Shown: positions 18,873 through 28,405, counted from the first letter of the stretch. The stretch: DNA of 64,000 nt from SSF14 sp037045585 (GCA_037045585.1 JBAOIR010000007.1:1-64000), one strand, 5' to 3'. Notes: a model not told the origin generated them from the sequence alone. Numbers and translations are program-made.

Positions 18873-19817
18873 GCCGGCCGGCACCGACTCGGACTCATCG
18901 ATCGGCGCCGCGTCGGCCGACGCTCCGTCCACGGAGCCGTTACCGTCGAGGGCGTCGTTCTCGGGGGTCCACGGGGTCGGGTGGACGCCGCGCTCCTCGA
19001 CAGGACGCAGCAGGCCACCCCAGAACAGCCACACCAGCCCGATGGCGATCATCACGAGCGAGACCCACGTGTTGACCCGGAGGCCGAGGATCTTGTTGGC
19101 GAAGTCGTCTCGGAGCGCCTCGACCCAGAGACGACCGGAGAAGTAGGCCACCACGTACGCCGGGAGCATCTTCCCCTGGCGGAGGAGCTTCTTCGAGTCG
19201 ATCCACACCAGCAGCCCGAATGCACCGAGGTTCCAGAGCGCTTCGTACAGGAAGGTCGGCTGGAAGCTGGTCGCTCCCGGGTACTTCGGGATTCCACCCT
19301 GGTCGAGCGGGAGGCCGTTGGCGCTGGGGCGGTGCTCCAGGTCGATGCGAACAGCCCATGGCAGGGTGCTCGGCTTCCCGAACAGCTCCTGATTGAAGTA
19401 GTTGCCGAGACGGCCGATGGCCTGTGCGAGGGGGATGGCCGGAGCCATGGCGTCGGCGAGGCCGGGGACACCGATCTTGTAGTAGCGAGCCGCCAGCACA
19501 CCACCGACCACGCCGAGGAAGATGCCGCCGGGGATGCCGAGGCCGCCGTTCCAGATCTCGAGGACCCGGGGGAAGGGCCGGTCGCGGTAGATCTCCCAGT
19601 CGGTGATGACGTGGTAGAGCCGAGCTCCGACCAGACCGAACGGGACCGCCCAGACAGCAATGTCGGCCACCTCGTCGGGATCGTGGCCCGCTGCACGCCA
19701 CCTGCGCCGGGCGACCGAGACCGCTGCCAGCACCCCGAGCGCGATCATCACGCCGTAGTACTTCACCCCGATGCCGGGGATCATGTCCGACGACGGGCTC
19801 GGGAACGACGAGAGCAC
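18735..19817 (-). CDS. lgt: Prolipoprotein diacylglyceryl transferase with acidic C-terminal tail
   Basis: This membrane enzyme moves diacylglycerol from phosphatidylglycerol to the lipobox cysteine. The Lgt signature IGRLGNYFNQELFG is at about residues 134-147. HVITDWE and PTFLYEALWN are the other conserved blocks, and seven hydrophobic spans fit the family. After about residue 275 comes an 85-residue Asp/Glu/Gly-rich tail absent from typical Lgt. The last 46 of its codons lie antisense to the hydrolase gene. The start is GTG at 19817; an ATG at 19784 is possible. Several lipoproteins in this window are its likely substrates. Confidence 0.92.
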   Translation of the reverse strand: MLSSFPSPSSDMIPGIGVKYYGVMIALGVLAAVSVARRRWRAAGHDPDEVADIAVWAVPFGLVGARLYHVITDWEIYRDRPFPRVLEIWNGGLGIPGGIFLGVVGGVLAARYYKIGVPGLADAMAPAIPLAQAIGRLGNYFNQELFGKPSTLPWAVRIDLEHRPSANGLPLDQGGIPKYPGATSFQPTFLYEALWNLGAFGLLVWIDSKKLLRQGKMLPAYVVAYFSGRLWVEALRDDFANKILGLRVNTWVSLVMIAIGLVWLFWGGLLRPVEERGVHPTPWTPENDALDGNGSVDGASADAAPIDESESVPAGSAAAVLGEDGVAEGGPELDGPVAEGGIAEGDDGEATDGVDPDERA

Positions 19818-19865
19818 GGGCTTCCCCCTCTGGGTGAACGGTGCCGCGGAAACGGCCCGGCGAGC

Positions 19866-20600
19866 TTACCCGGACGTGGTCGTCGTGGTGTCGAGCGGGC
19901 TGCCCGGCTCGATGCCCTCGAGCAGGTCGTCGTCGGACGTCGGCGCCGTCGTCGACGTGGTGGTCGAGGCCGGGGCGTTCTTCGGCGCAGGGAGCTTCGG
20001 CAGTAGGCCGTTGGGAAGGAGGTCGTCTTCCTCCATGCACTCCACGGCCAACGACGCCAGGCCCGACGCGTAGCGATCACTGTTCGCGAAGGGTTCGGGC
20101 TCCTCGCCGTCGACGAGGGCAACGATCACGTCGCGGGACAACTCGAGCCGGGCGAAGCCCTCGGCCATACAGTTGGACTGCGCCAACGGCAGCTTCTGGT
20201 ACGACGAGAACGTCTCGAGGATCGCGGCGGAGACGTCGATGCATCCCGACAAGATGTTGACGACCGCTGTGCGATCGTCGGCGGGATACTCGAGCGCCAG
20301 CGACGGTTCCTGGGGGTCGTAGCCGATCTCGAGGAGATGCTCGACGGTGAGGCGCCGCACGATGCGCGTCGCGGCGCACCGCGCCTCCTCCTTCGGGGGC
20401 GCCCACTCGCCGAGGTCCGTTCCGACGTTCGACAGGTAGTCGGTCAGCGACTCGGTCAGGCCGGCGTCGGTACGCGGGTACGTGCGGATCGTCGTCGGCG
20501 TGGTGTCGTCGATCTCCGACGTGTCCCACGTCGAACTCGTGCAGCCACCGACGAGCAGCGCGATCGCGAGCGCGGCGACGCGCCGACCACGGACCCTCAT
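19866..20600 (-). CDS. Lipoprotein of unknown function
   Basis: A signal peptide (MRVRGRRVAALAIALLVGGC) ends in a lipobox LVGGC with Cys20. The mature protein is about 225 residues, mostly acidic and helical, with four or five further cysteines (CAATR, SGCIDV, SNCMAE, VECMEE) that could form disulfides. The end is Thr-rich. The ATG at 20600 is chosen because it places the signal peptide at the N-terminus. It lies just downstream of carD on the same strand. No family recognised. Confidence 0.75.
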   Translation of the reverse strand: MRVRGRRVAALAIALLVGGCTSSTWDTSEIDDTTPTTIRTYPRTDAGLTESLTDYLSNVGTDLGEWAPPKEEARCAATRIVRRLTVEHLLEIGYDPQEPSLALEYPADDRTAVVNILSGCIDVSAAILETFSSYQKLPLAQSNCMAEGFARLELSRDVIVALVDGEEPEPFANSDRYASGLASLAVECMEEDDLLPNGLLPKLPAPKNAPASTTTSTTAPTSDDDLLEGIEPGSPLDTTTTTSG

Positions 20601-20616
20601 CGGTGCCGCGACGACA

Positions 20617-21093
20617 TCAGGCCAGGGTGTTCTGCACCCGGTCGAGCGCCTCGTCCTCGGAGACGTCGAGCGCGAAGCTGAGCTCCGACACGAGCACACC
20701 CCGAGCCTTGACGAACATCGACTTCTCACCGGCGGACAGGCCCTTGGACTGGTCGCGGAGCGCCAGGTTCCGGACGACCTCGGCCACCTGGTACACGTCG
20801 CCCGACTTGAGCTTCTCCTGGTGGTTCTTGAACCGGCGGCTCCAGTTGGCGGGCTCGCGGATGTCCTTCTTGCCGAGCAGCTCGAACAGGTCCTGGACCT
20901 CCTCGTTGCCGATCGGCGGACGCATCCCGACCTCTTCCGCCTTGTCAGCGGGGACCGAGAGGGTGAGATCGCCGTGCGCCATCTTCAAGACCAGGTAGTC
21001 GGTCTTCTCGTCATTGAACTCGCGGGTCTCCCGACTCACGATGATGGCTGCGCCGTGGTGGGGGTAAACCACCCGATCTCCGACATCGAACAA
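20617..21093 (-). CDS. carD: CarD-family RNA polymerase-binding transcription factor
   Basis: The protein begins LFDVGDRVVYPHHGAAII, the Tudor-like RNA polymerase beta-subunit binding domain. A C-terminal DNA-binding helical domain follows, with EPANWSRRFKNHQEKLKSGD and KGLSAGEKSMFVKARGVLV. The 158 residues match actinobacterial CarD (about 160), which stabilises open promoter complexes at rRNA and other promoters. No ATG fits; a TTG at 21093 lies six bases after GAGGAG and agrees with the family N-terminus. Upstream in-frame ATGs would add unrelated sequence. Confidence 0.92.
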   Translation of the reverse strand: MFDVGDRVVYPHHGAAIIVSRETREFNDEKTDYLVLKMAHGDLTLSVPADKAEEVGMRPPIGNEEVQDLFELLGKKDIREPANWSRRFKNHQEKLKSGDVYQVAEVVRNLALRDQSKGLSAGEKSMFVKARGVLVSELSFALDVSEDEALDRVQNTLA

Positions 21094-21321
21094 GATTCGC
21101 TCCTCAGCTCGGTGCTTCCTGCAGGGCTCGGCATCGTTCGCCGATGAGCCGTGCGTTGGGGCTGAGGATGCCATGCAACGAACACCTCGGCCAATTCTCC
21201 GGTCGCGACGACCGATCGCCGCGCCCCGATGCCGCACTCGCGGACAGACCATTGTGCCCGGTCCTGAGCGATCGTGCAGGCCGTTCCGGAGGTTCATCGG
21301 TCACGGGTACCATTCGCGCTC

Positions 21322-21846
21322 ATGTACCACTCCTGGCTCTCGCCGGACGTCGATGTCCGCCCCGCCGGAGCGAAGGGCATCGGCCTCTTCGCGACCCGCG
21401 ACTTCGCCGCCGGCGAGGTCGTGTCCGGTTTCGGTGGTCACGTCATGGCCCTGTCCGACTTCGAGCAGCTCCCCGAGCTGCAGCAGACCCACTCCCTCCA
21501 GATTTCCGACACGCTGTTCATGGTCTGCCCCACCGACGGTGAGCCGGCCGACTTCTTCAACCACAGCTGTTCGCCGAACCTCGGCATCTTGGGCAACATC
21601 CTCCTCGTCACGATGCGTCCCGTTGCGCCCGACGAGGAGATCACGTTCGACTACGCCATGTGCGATGCCGACAGCTACGACGAGTTCGAGTGCCACTGCC
21701 TCGCACCCAACTGCCGCGGCAAGGTCACGGGCAACGACTGGATGAACCCCGAGCTGCAGCAGCGGTATCGCGGCTACTTCTCCACCTACCTCGAACGGCG
21801 CATCGCCGAGATCGATGCGACCGACCGAGGGACGGGTCCGCTGTAG
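21322..21846 (+). CDS. SET-domain protein (putative protein-lysine methyltransferase)
   Basis: The 174-residue protein is almost entirely a SET domain: GAKGIGLFATRDFAAGEVV at the N-terminus, the pseudoknot motif NHSCSPNLG and EEITFDYAM. A post-SET cysteine cluster follows (CHC-LAPNC), which would bind zinc together with an upstream cysteine. SET proteins transfer methyl from SAM to lysine side chains; bacterial targets are mostly unknown. The ATG at 21322 is favoured over one 48 bases upstream. It stands alone, between carD and a convergent gene. Confidence 0.85.
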   Translation: MYHSWLSPDVDVRPAGAKGIGLFATRDFAAGEVVSGFGGHVMALSDFEQLPELQQTHSLQISDTLFMVCPTDGEPADFFNHSCSPNLGILGNILLVTMRPVAPDEEITFDYAMCDADSYDEFECHCLAPNCRGKVTGNDWMNPELQQRYRGYFSTYLERRIAEIDATDRGTGPL

Positions 21847-21871
21847 CGCTGCGGCCGCCGGCCGCCGCCCG

Positions 21872-22699
21872 TCAGATCACGAACGCGAGGTGGGTCGCCA
21901 CCGCTCGACCGAGCTCGGCGTCACCCGACACCGTGATGATGCCCCCGTCGAGCGGTTCCTCGGGGTCGATCCGACCGCCCACCAGCGCCACGAAGGTGGC
22001 GAGATCGGTGGTCACCGTCGTGGTCGGGGCGAGCGTCGGAGTTGCGCTCAGGCGGGCGCGATCGGTGACGACCACGTCGAACCGATGGCGGGTCGGACCG
22101 TTGACGACGAGCGCGACCGACGACCCCGCCGGGGCCCCGGCGCGTTTGCCCACCGCATAGCCCAGGGCCTGAGCGATCTCGTCGAGCGAGACGTCGACCG
22201 CTGGCCCGGTCAGATGGCCGGGCCGATCGAGCGCGGCGCGGGCGTCCTGCTCGTGCATCCAGCAATCGAAGACCCGGATCTGCATGAACCGCCCGTAGGT
22301 CGCCTTGCCGGCCGGCGTCCAAGCCTCCTCGTCGAACTGCGCCTGGCCCATGCGCCCGAGTGCGGCGAGGCGATCGCTCGTGATCGCAACGAACTCGTCG
22401 AGGACGTCGGCCCCGCGGTGGGACCGTCGTTCGATGATCCACGCCTCGTTGAAGCGCCCGATGTCGTTACGAAGGTGGGGGGCGTCGGGCACGTCGACCG
22501 CCGGTTGCGGCCGGCCGGCGAGCATCGCCTCGGTGCCGAGCATGTGGGAGATCAGGTCCTGCACCGACCAGCCGGGGCACCGAGTCGGGAGCGCCCACTC
22601 CTCGTCGGTCAGGTCCCGACACAGCGCCGCCGTCGACGACCACACCGCCTCCAGCGCACCGACGAGCCGCTCGCCGTTCATCCCCTGCTCCGAAGTCAT
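21872..22699 (-). CDS. Mycothiol-dependent maleylpyruvate isomerase family protein (DinB-like)
   Basis: The N-terminal four-helix DinB-like domain starts DLTDEEWALPTRCPGWSVQD and contains the metal-site pattern ISHMLG and CWMHEQDAR. The C-terminal domain (from about 170) fits the SCP2-like end of this actinobacterial family. The family uses mycothiol in thiol-transfer or isomerisation reactions. The actual substrate is unknown. An inositol-3-phosphate synthase gene elsewhere in the window is consistent with mycothiol being made. Confidence 0.8.
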   Translation of the reverse strand: MTSEQGMNGERLVGALEAVWSSTAALCRDLTDEEWALPTRCPGWSVQDLISHMLGTEAMLAGRPQPAVDVPDAPHLRNDIGRFNEAWIIERRSHRGADVLDEFVAITSDRLAALGRMGQAQFDEEAWTPAGKATYGRFMQIRVFDCWMHEQDARAALDRPGHLTGPAVDVSLDEIAQALGYAVGKRAGAPAGSSVALVVNGPTRHRFDVVVTDRARLSATPTLAPTTTVTTDLATFVALVGGRIDPEEPLDGGIITVSGDAELGRAVATHLAFVI

Positions 22700-22813
22700 C
22701 AGTACACCTCAGTTCCTTTCGTGCAGCCGATGCATCTAACCTCTCCCCAACTCCTCCCGGCCGCAGGCAGGAGTGCGCACAAGGTCTACCGCGTCGGACG
22801 GGGGAACCGCGAC

Positions 22814-23653
22814 ATGACCATCCGGAACGCGGAGGTGGGGGACCTCGACGCCATCGCCGACCTCGCTCAGGACCAACGCCTGCGCCAGCAGGCGTGGGCC
22901 CCGACGTTCTGGGCGCTCGCACCCAACGCCCGCGAGGTCCATCCGCTGTTCCTGCGCGTGACCCTCGGCAGCGGGCGGTCGATCGCGTTGGTCGCGTCCG
23001 TCGCGGGCAGCGTCGCAGGGTTCGTGATCGCGTCTCCGCTGTCCCTCGATGTCGACACCGACCCGACCTGGGTCGTCGACGACGTCGGCGTGGCAGCGCC
23101 CAACCACTGGGACCGGGTCGGGCGGGCGCTGCTCGCCGCCGTGGCCGGTCGAGCCCACCGCCTGGGCGCGACACGCATCGTCGTGCCGTGCGCGGTCGCC
23201 GACCGGATGCGCCGCGCCGCGCTCGTCGCCGCAGGGCTCGACCTCAACTGTTGGTATCGACACCGACGCCTCGACGTGGCGTCCGCGCTCCTCCTCGATG
23301 AGCCCGACGACGAACCGGGGCTGCCGCTCCCCCACCTTCATGGACTGAGCGCACTCGCCATCACCGGTGCCCCCGTCGCCGTGCCCGGAGGGCAGGCCCT
23401 CCTGAGTCCGCCGATCGCCCCACCGCCGGTCTACCGACCCGGCGGAACGACCGGCCTGGCCGACCCCGTCGTCGCCGGCGACACCACCGAGCTCGCTCGC
23501 CTCGTCGCAGCGGTCGAGACACAGAGTCGTGACCGCGGCGACGTGGCGCTCCTCGTCGTTGCCGGCCCCGGAGAGGAACCACTCGACGCGCTGCTCGACC
23601 GACGCGGCTACGACCGGCCCGTCGAGTGGTGGGTGCTCCGACCCCGATCCTGA
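22814..23653 (+). CDS. GNAT-family N-acetyltransferase-like protein
   Basis: Residues 1-160 fit a GNAT fold: MTIRNAEVGDLDAIADLAQD at the start, SVAGFVIASPL, then WVVDDVGVAAPNHWDRVGRA, where the acetyl-CoA loop is expected. The remaining 120 residues (from PGLPLPHLHGL) are an extra domain I cannot name, ending YDRPVEWWVLRPRS. The start is ATG at 22814, a few bases after a GGGG stretch. The acetyl-CoA loop is weak, so activity is uncertain. Confidence 0.65.
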   Translation: MTIRNAEVGDLDAIADLAQDQRLRQQAWAPTFWALAPNAREVHPLFLRVTLGSGRSIALVASVAGSVAGFVIASPLSLDVDTDPTWVVDDVGVAAPNHWDRVGRALLAAVAGRAHRLGATRIVVPCAVADRMRRAALVAAGLDLNCWYRHRRLDVASALLLDEPDDEPGLPLPHLHGLSALAITGAPVAVPGGQALLSPPIAPPPVYRPGGTTGLADPVVAGDTTELARLVAAVETQSRDRGDVALLVVAGPGEEPLDALLDRRGYDRPVEWWVLRPRS

Positions 23654-23690
23654 ATGCACGCTCGGGCCACCCCTGGCGGGATGCCGAGCG

Positions 23691-26477
23691 TCAGCTACAG
23701 CCGCTGGTCGAGCCGCACTCCTGGCACACGTAGCAGGAGCCGGCCCGCTGCATCCCGACGCCGCACTGCATGCACAACGGTGCGTCGGAGCCAGGGGCGT
23801 GCAGCGCGTGCTCTGCGCTGGGAGCGATCGTGGGCGCAGCAACGGGCTGGGCGAACCGCGTCGGCGGATCGGCAACCAGGTCGTTGCCCTGGGACGTGGC
23901 GGCCACCGCCTCCTCGACACCGGGAAGCGTCGGCTGGGTGCGCTCGGCGATGCTGAACAGGCCCATGGCGGAGCGCTCGTCGTAGGAGATGTAGTCGAGC
24001 GCGAGCCGCCGGAACAGGTAGTCCATGAGCGACGACGCCAGGCGAAGGTCGGGATCGTCGGTCATGCCGGCAGGCTCGAACCGCATACCCACGAACGCCG
24101 CCACGTACGCCTGGAGGGGCACGCCGTACTGCAGGCCGTGACTGACGGCGATCGCAAAGGCATCCATGATGCCGGCGAGCGTCGAACCCTGCTTGGACAC
24201 CCGCACGAACAGTTCGCCGGGACGACCATCGTCGTACTCACCCACGGTCACGAAGCCCTTGCAGTCGGCCACCCGGAACTCGAAGGTGCGAGACCGCCGC
24301 GACCGGGGCAGACGCTCCCGCACCGGCTGGTGGGCGACCGGGACGAGCGCCAGTTGCTGCTCGACGGCATCGGGCAGCGCTGTCGCCGCCGGGGTCTTGC
24401 CCGTGGACAGCGGCTGGCCGACCTTGCAGTTGTCGCGGTAGACGGCGACGGCCTTGAGACCGAGCTGCCACCCATCGAGGTAGATCTGCTCGATCTCCTC
24501 GACCGTCGTCTCCTCGGGCGTGTTGACGGTCTTGCTGATCGCCCCCGAGAGGAACGGCTGCGCCGCCGCCATCATCTTGAGGTGCCCGGAGTAGTGCACG
24601 ACGTTGTCGCCCATCGAGCAGGCGAACACCGGCAGATGCTCCGGAGCGAGGTGCGGGGCCCCGATGATCGAGTGGTGCTCGTCGATGTAGGCGACGATCT
24701 CGGCGAGCTCGACCTCGCCGTACCCGAGCTGGCGGAGCGCACGGCTGACGGTCTGGTTGACGATCGACATGGTGCCGCCGCCGACGAGCTTCTTCGTCTT
24801 GACCAGGCCGAGATCGGGCTCGATGCCGGTCGTGTCGGCATCCATCATGAACGAGATCGTGCCGGTGGGAGCGAGGACACTCGCCTGAGCATTGCGCACG
24901 CCGACCGTCTCGCCGAGCTGGCAGGCCAGATCCCACGACTGCTGGGCGGCGCCGAGCAGCGACGACGGGACCCGCTCCTCGTCGATGTGGACCACCTCGG
25001 CCCGGTGCATCTCGAGCACCTTCAGCATCGGCTCGCGGTTCTCGTGGAACCCGGCGAACGGACCCATCCGAGCCGCCATACACGCCGACGTCGCGTACGC
25101 GTGGCCGGTCATGAGCGCCGTGATCGCTGCGGCCCACGCACGACCGTCCTCGGAGTCGTAGGGGTGCCCGAGCGCCATCAGCAGCGCACCGAGGTTCGTG
25201 TAGCCGAGCCCCAACTGGCGGAACCGCCGCGTGGTCTTGCCGATCTTCTCGGTCGGGTAGTCGGCGTTGCCGACGATGATCTCCTGGGCCACGAAGATGA
25301 CCTCGACCGCGGCACGGAACTGCTCCTCGTCGAACGTGTCGTCGTCGCGGAGGAAGCTCAGCAGGTTGAGACTGGCCAGGTTGCAGGCCGAGTCATCGAG
25401 GTGCATGTACTCGCTGCAGGGATTGCTGGCGTTGATGCGGCCGGTCACGGCGGCGGTGTGCCAGCGGTTGATGGTCGTGTCGTACTGCATTCCGGGGTCG
25501 GCACACTCCCAGGCCGCTGTCGCGATCGACCGCATGAGGTCACGGGCGCGGACCGTGCGCTGCACGGAGCCGTCCGTGCGGGCCAGGAGGGCCCAGTCGC
25601 CGTCAGCGCGGACCGCCTCCATGAACTCGTCGGTCACACGCACCGAGTTGTTTGCGTTCTGGTACTGGATGCTGAACCCGTCGGCACCGTCGAGATCCAT
25701 CTCGAAGCCGGCGTCACGTAGGACGCGTGCCTTGCGCTCCTCGCGCGCCTTACAGGTGACGAACTCCTCGATGTCGGGATGGTCGACGTCCAAGATGACC
25801 ATCTTGGCGGCACGACGCGTCTTGCCGCCGGACTTGATCGTGCCCGCCGACGCATCGGCGCCGCGCATGAAGCTGACGGGGCCGGACGGTGTGCCGCCGC
25901 CGGCGAGACGCTCGGTCGAGGCCCGCACCCTGGACAGGTTCACTCCGGCGCCGGAGCCCCCCTTGAAGATCACACCTTCCTCGCGGTACCACTCGAGGAT
26001 CGAGTCGACCGAGTCCTCGACGGACAGGATGAAGCAGGCCGAGCCCTGGTTCGGCACACCCGGCACACCGATGTTGAACCAGACCGGGCTGTTGAATGCT
26101 GCCTTCTGGTTGACGAGCAGGTGCTTGAGCTCGTCGACGAAGGTGTCACGCTCGTCGTCGTCGACGAAGTAGCCGTCTCGGTCGCCCCACGTGGCGATCG
26201 TGTCGGCGACACGATCGATGACCTGACGGAGCGACCACTCGCGCTCGGGGGTGCCGAGCGTGCCCCGGAAGTACTTCTGGGCGACGATGTTGGACGCGTT
26301 CACCGACCACGACAGCGGGAACTCGACCCCGGTCTGCTCGAACGCCACCGAGCCGTCGCGATAGTCGGTGATGCGCGCATCGCGGAGCCCCCACTCGATC
26401 TCGTCATAGGGGTGACGATCCGACGTGGTGAAGACCCGGCTGAGGCCGAGGCCGACCTGGTTGTCGGTCAGCGACAT
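23691..26477 (-). CDS. nrdJ: Adenosylcobalamin-dependent (class II) ribonucleotide reductase
   Basis: This enzyme reduces ribonucleotides to deoxyribonucleotides using a B12-generated thiyl radical. Visible are the GGSGAGVNLSRVR block, the catalytic NPCSEYMHLDDSACNLASLN with the Cys-x-Glu pair, and the phosphate-binding PTGTISFMMDAD. A C-terminal zinc ribbon (CMQCG, CQECG) follows redox cysteines. At 928 residues it is the normal length of the actinobacterial type. It is intact. No cobalamin riboswitch was recognised upstream; two DnaA-box-like sites are in the leader region. Confidence 0.95.
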   Translation of the reverse strand: MSLTDNQVGLGLSRVFTTSDRHPYDEIEWGLRDARITDYRDGSVAFEQTGVEFPLSWSVNASNIVAQKYFRGTLGTPEREWSLRQVIDRVADTIATWGDRDGYFVDDDERDTFVDELKHLLVNQKAAFNSPVWFNIGVPGVPNQGSACFILSVEDSVDSILEWYREEGVIFKGGSGAGVNLSRVRASTERLAGGGTPSGPVSFMRGADASAGTIKSGGKTRRAAKMVILDVDHPDIEEFVTCKAREERKARVLRDAGFEMDLDGADGFSIQYQNANNSVRVTDEFMEAVRADGDWALLARTDGSVQRTVRARDLMRSIATAAWECADPGMQYDTTINRWHTAAVTGRINASNPCSEYMHLDDSACNLASLNLLSFLRDDDTFDEEQFRAAVEVIFVAQEIIVGNADYPTEKIGKTTRRFRQLGLGYTNLGALLMALGHPYDSEDGRAWAAAITALMTGHAYATSACMAARMGPFAGFHENREPMLKVLEMHRAEVVHIDEERVPSSLLGAAQQSWDLACQLGETVGVRNAQASVLAPTGTISFMMDADTTGIEPDLGLVKTKKLVGGGTMSIVNQTVSRALRQLGYGEVELAEIVAYIDEHHSIIGAPHLAPEHLPVFACSMGDNVVHYSGHLKMMAAAQPFLSGAISKTVNTPEETTVEEIEQIYLDGWQLGLKAVAVYRDNCKVGQPLSTGKTPAATALPDAVEQQLALVPVAHQPVRERLPRSRRSRTFEFRVADCKGFVTVGEYDDGRPGELFVRVSKQGSTLAGIMDAFAIAVSHGLQYGVPLQAYVAAFVGMRFEPAGMTDDPDLRLASSLMDYLFRRLALDYISYDERSAMGLFSIAERTQPTLPGVEEAVAATSQGNDLVADPPTRFAQPVAAPTIAPSAEHALHAPGSDAPLCMQCGVGMQRAGSCYVCQECGSTSGCS

Positions 26478-26986
26478 GTGACGACTCCGTTCGATGGGTT
26501 CACGCTACCGGGGGCAGCGCAGGGCAGAGCGCGCCGATGCGGACGCTCGTCGGGCGAGAACTGGGACCGTGACGTGGGCGTCGGGCGGAGGCGGGGTGCG
26601 AGCGGGACGACCGGGTGGGTCGTCGTCGATCGCTTCCTGCCTCCAGCACCCGTCCTGCCTGCCAAGTGAGACGAGACGCAGCCACCAATCCAAACGCGCA
26701 CGTCACGGTCCACGCCCAGGACACTACGAACAACGGCCTGTGGGGGAAAAGGGGAACATCGTGTGAATAACCGGGGAACGTCGGTCATGATCGCCTCGAG
26801 TTGGGCCGAAAATCTCACGGTGGGCGGTGGACCTCACGGACAGTGCGTTCAACCGCCGTGACCGTCCACGTGTTCCAGCAGTTGAGATGTAATCTCGCCA
26901 CCTTCCGCTCATCCACTTCCTCGGGACAACCTGTGGATATACGGATCTGAACTTTTCTGGCGGATCACGGCCAAGGGGTGAACGCA
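26478..26986. promoter_or_regulatory. Divergent control region of nrdJ and the RibD-like gene
   Basis: These 509 bases hold no convincing gene. They are relatively AT-richer around 26740-26960, with poly-A/G stretches. TGTGAATAA (26762-26770) fits the DnaA-box consensus on the minus strand, and TGTGGATAT (26932-26940) differs by one base. I find no cobalamin riboswitch core and no clear NrdR palindrome. Confidence 0.4.
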
Positions 26987-27793
26987 ATGCGACAACTCGT
27001 GCCCTCCGACCCCCTCGACGAACGCCCTGGCCGTGCCGACATCGACGTCGCCGAGCGCATCGCATCCGAACTGCGGGTGCACCCCGACGGTCGCCGCCCA
27101 TGGGTGTTCGCCAACATGGTGACGACCATCGACGGCGCCGCGACCGTGGATGGTCGATCGGGCGGCCTCGGTGGCCCCGGCGATCGAGACGTGTTCTCGA
27201 CCCTGCGAGCCGAGGCGGACGTGATCGTTGTGGGAGCGCAGACGGTGCGCGACGAACGGTACCGCCTGGCACGTGAACCCGGCCTCGTGGGTCGACGTCG
27301 CCGAGCCGAACGCGGCCAGGGGGCGCGGGCACGGCTGTGCATCGTGACCCGGTCGAGCACGCTGGACGGCGAACCGCCCCTGCTCGACGAACTGCCACCG
27401 CCGGGAGCGCCGGCTGAGCCGTGGGAACGGCCGCTGATCGCCACGATCCGCCACGATCCAGGAGCAGCGTTCGACGAGCGCTTCGACGTGCTCGAGCTGG
27501 GCGACGACTCGGTCGACCTCGGTCGCTTGATGGAGGAACTGGGACGCCTCGGCGTGCGCCGGGTGCTCTGCGAGGGCGGGCCGACGCTGCTCGCCCAGCT
27601 GGGCTCGGCCGGGCTGGTCGACGAGTGGAACTTCACCGTCGCTCCGATCGTGGCGGCCGGCGATGCGGTGCGTCCGCTCCACTCCCAACAAGCGCTCGGG
27701 CAGCGCCTCCGCCTGGGCCGGGTGTACGCCCACGACGACGGCACGCTGTTCACGCGCTACCTGACCGTTCACGGCGACGCCTCCCTCGACTGA
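26987..27793 (+). CDS. RibD C-terminal-type pyrimidine reductase
   Basis: The protein has the dihydrofolate-reductase-like fold of the RibD reductase domain. It shows ANMVTTIDGAATVDGRSGG at the NADPH site, DVIVVGAQTVRDERY, and RRVLCEGGPTLLAQL near the C-terminus. In riboflavin synthesis this domain reduces the ribosyl group of the pyrimidine intermediate. Stand-alone copies like this one are common in actinobacteria and their substrate is not always riboflavin precursor. ATG at 26987 is chosen because AAGGGG sits eight bases before it; a GTG nine bases earlier overlaps that ribosome-binding site. About 268 residues. Confidence 0.82.
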   Translation: MRQLVPSDPLDERPGRADIDVAERIASELRVHPDGRRPWVFANMVTTIDGAATVDGRSGGLGGPGDRDVFSTLRAEADVIVVGAQTVRDERYRLAREPGLVGRRRRAERGQGARARLCIVTRSSTLDGEPPLLDELPPPGAPAEPWERPLIATIRHDPGAAFDERFDVLELGDDSVDLGRLMEELGRLGVRRVLCEGGPTLLAQLGSAGLVDEWNFTVAPIVAAGDAVRPLHSQQALGQRLRLGRVYAHDDGTLFTRYLTVHGDASLD

Positions 27794-27800
27794 CAAACGC

Positions 27801-28211
27801 TCAGGCCCCGAGGGCCCGCACCGACTCGGGGATCTGCAGATGCTGGCCCGGAACGACGACCGTGCCGCCGTTGGCCACCGACAACAGGTGCACCACCTCG
27901 CGACGGTCGGCGTCGACCCCGAGCTCGCCGGCGATGCTCCACAACGTGTCACCGGGCGCCACCTCGAAGGAGGTGGGCACTGCAACGTCGGGTGACAGCG
28001 CCGACGATACGGCCGACACGGCGGACCCCGCCAGCACGATCGCAACGAGGGCGAGCACGCCGACGACGCACCGACGGACGAGGAACACCCGACGCCGCCG
28101 GACCGCGGCGACCGATCGGCCACCATCGAGCCCGACGAGCTGCGGGCGACGGGTGGCCGGGTGGGCGCCGAGCGGGTGACGGTCGGGCTGGACGAGGAAG
28201 GAAACTGCCAT
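27801..28211 (-). CDS. LysM-domain membrane protein, probable SOS cell-division inhibitor
   Basis: A basic cytoplasmic stretch is followed by a transmembrane helix (about residues 45-68: RCVVGVLALVAIVLAGSAVS) and an outside LysM domain (VAPGDTLWSIAGELGVDA, then GQHLQIPESV) that would bind peptidoglycan. It is read divergently from lexA, with four LexA boxes between them. In mycobacteria the gene in this position encodes the LysM protein ChiZ, and in corynebacteria DivS; both halt division during DNA damage. Sharing position, membrane topology and LysM domain, this 136-residue protein is probably the equivalent. That role is inferred. Confidence 0.8.
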   Translation of the reverse strand: MAVSFLVQPDRHPLGAHPATRRPQLVGLDGGRSVAAVRRRRVFLVRRCVVGVLALVAIVLAGSAVSAVSSALSPDVAVPTSFEVAPGDTLWSIAGELGVDADRREVVHLLSVANGGTVVVPGQHLQIPESVRALGA

Positions 28212-28260
28212 GTCGATGATTCTCCTGGGGACCCCTGACAGTGAGATGACCGGGGGCGAT

Positions 28261-28357
28261 GCGAACAACTGTTCGTCATTGGACACGAACGGATGTTCGG
28301 TGTCAAGGTCGAACACTTGTTTGTTCCGACGTGCTACCGTCAGGAACGCCTGTTCGA
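28261..28357. promoter_or_regulatory. Four LexA (SOS) boxes between the LysM gene and lexA
   Basis: GAAC-N4-GTTC cores: GCGAACAACTGTTCGT (28261-28276), ACGAACGGATGTTCGG (28285-28300), TCGAACACTTGTTTGT (28309-28324, last half degenerate) and GGAACGCCTGTTCGAC (28342-28357). The consensus is the actinobacterial/Bacillus-type SOS box. The first three are spaced 24 bases apart, the last 33. They would let LexA repress both divergent genes and itself. Confidence 0.88.
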
Positions 28358-28405
28358 CCGCCCGGGTCCACGACCCGTCAGCCCTTCCCAACCAGGAGCC
28401 AGCCC

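Noticed and set aside
26478..26986. Cobalamin riboswitch upstream of nrdJ
   Set aside because: The B12-box pattern and the expected stems were not found on the minus strand, although class II reductases use B12.
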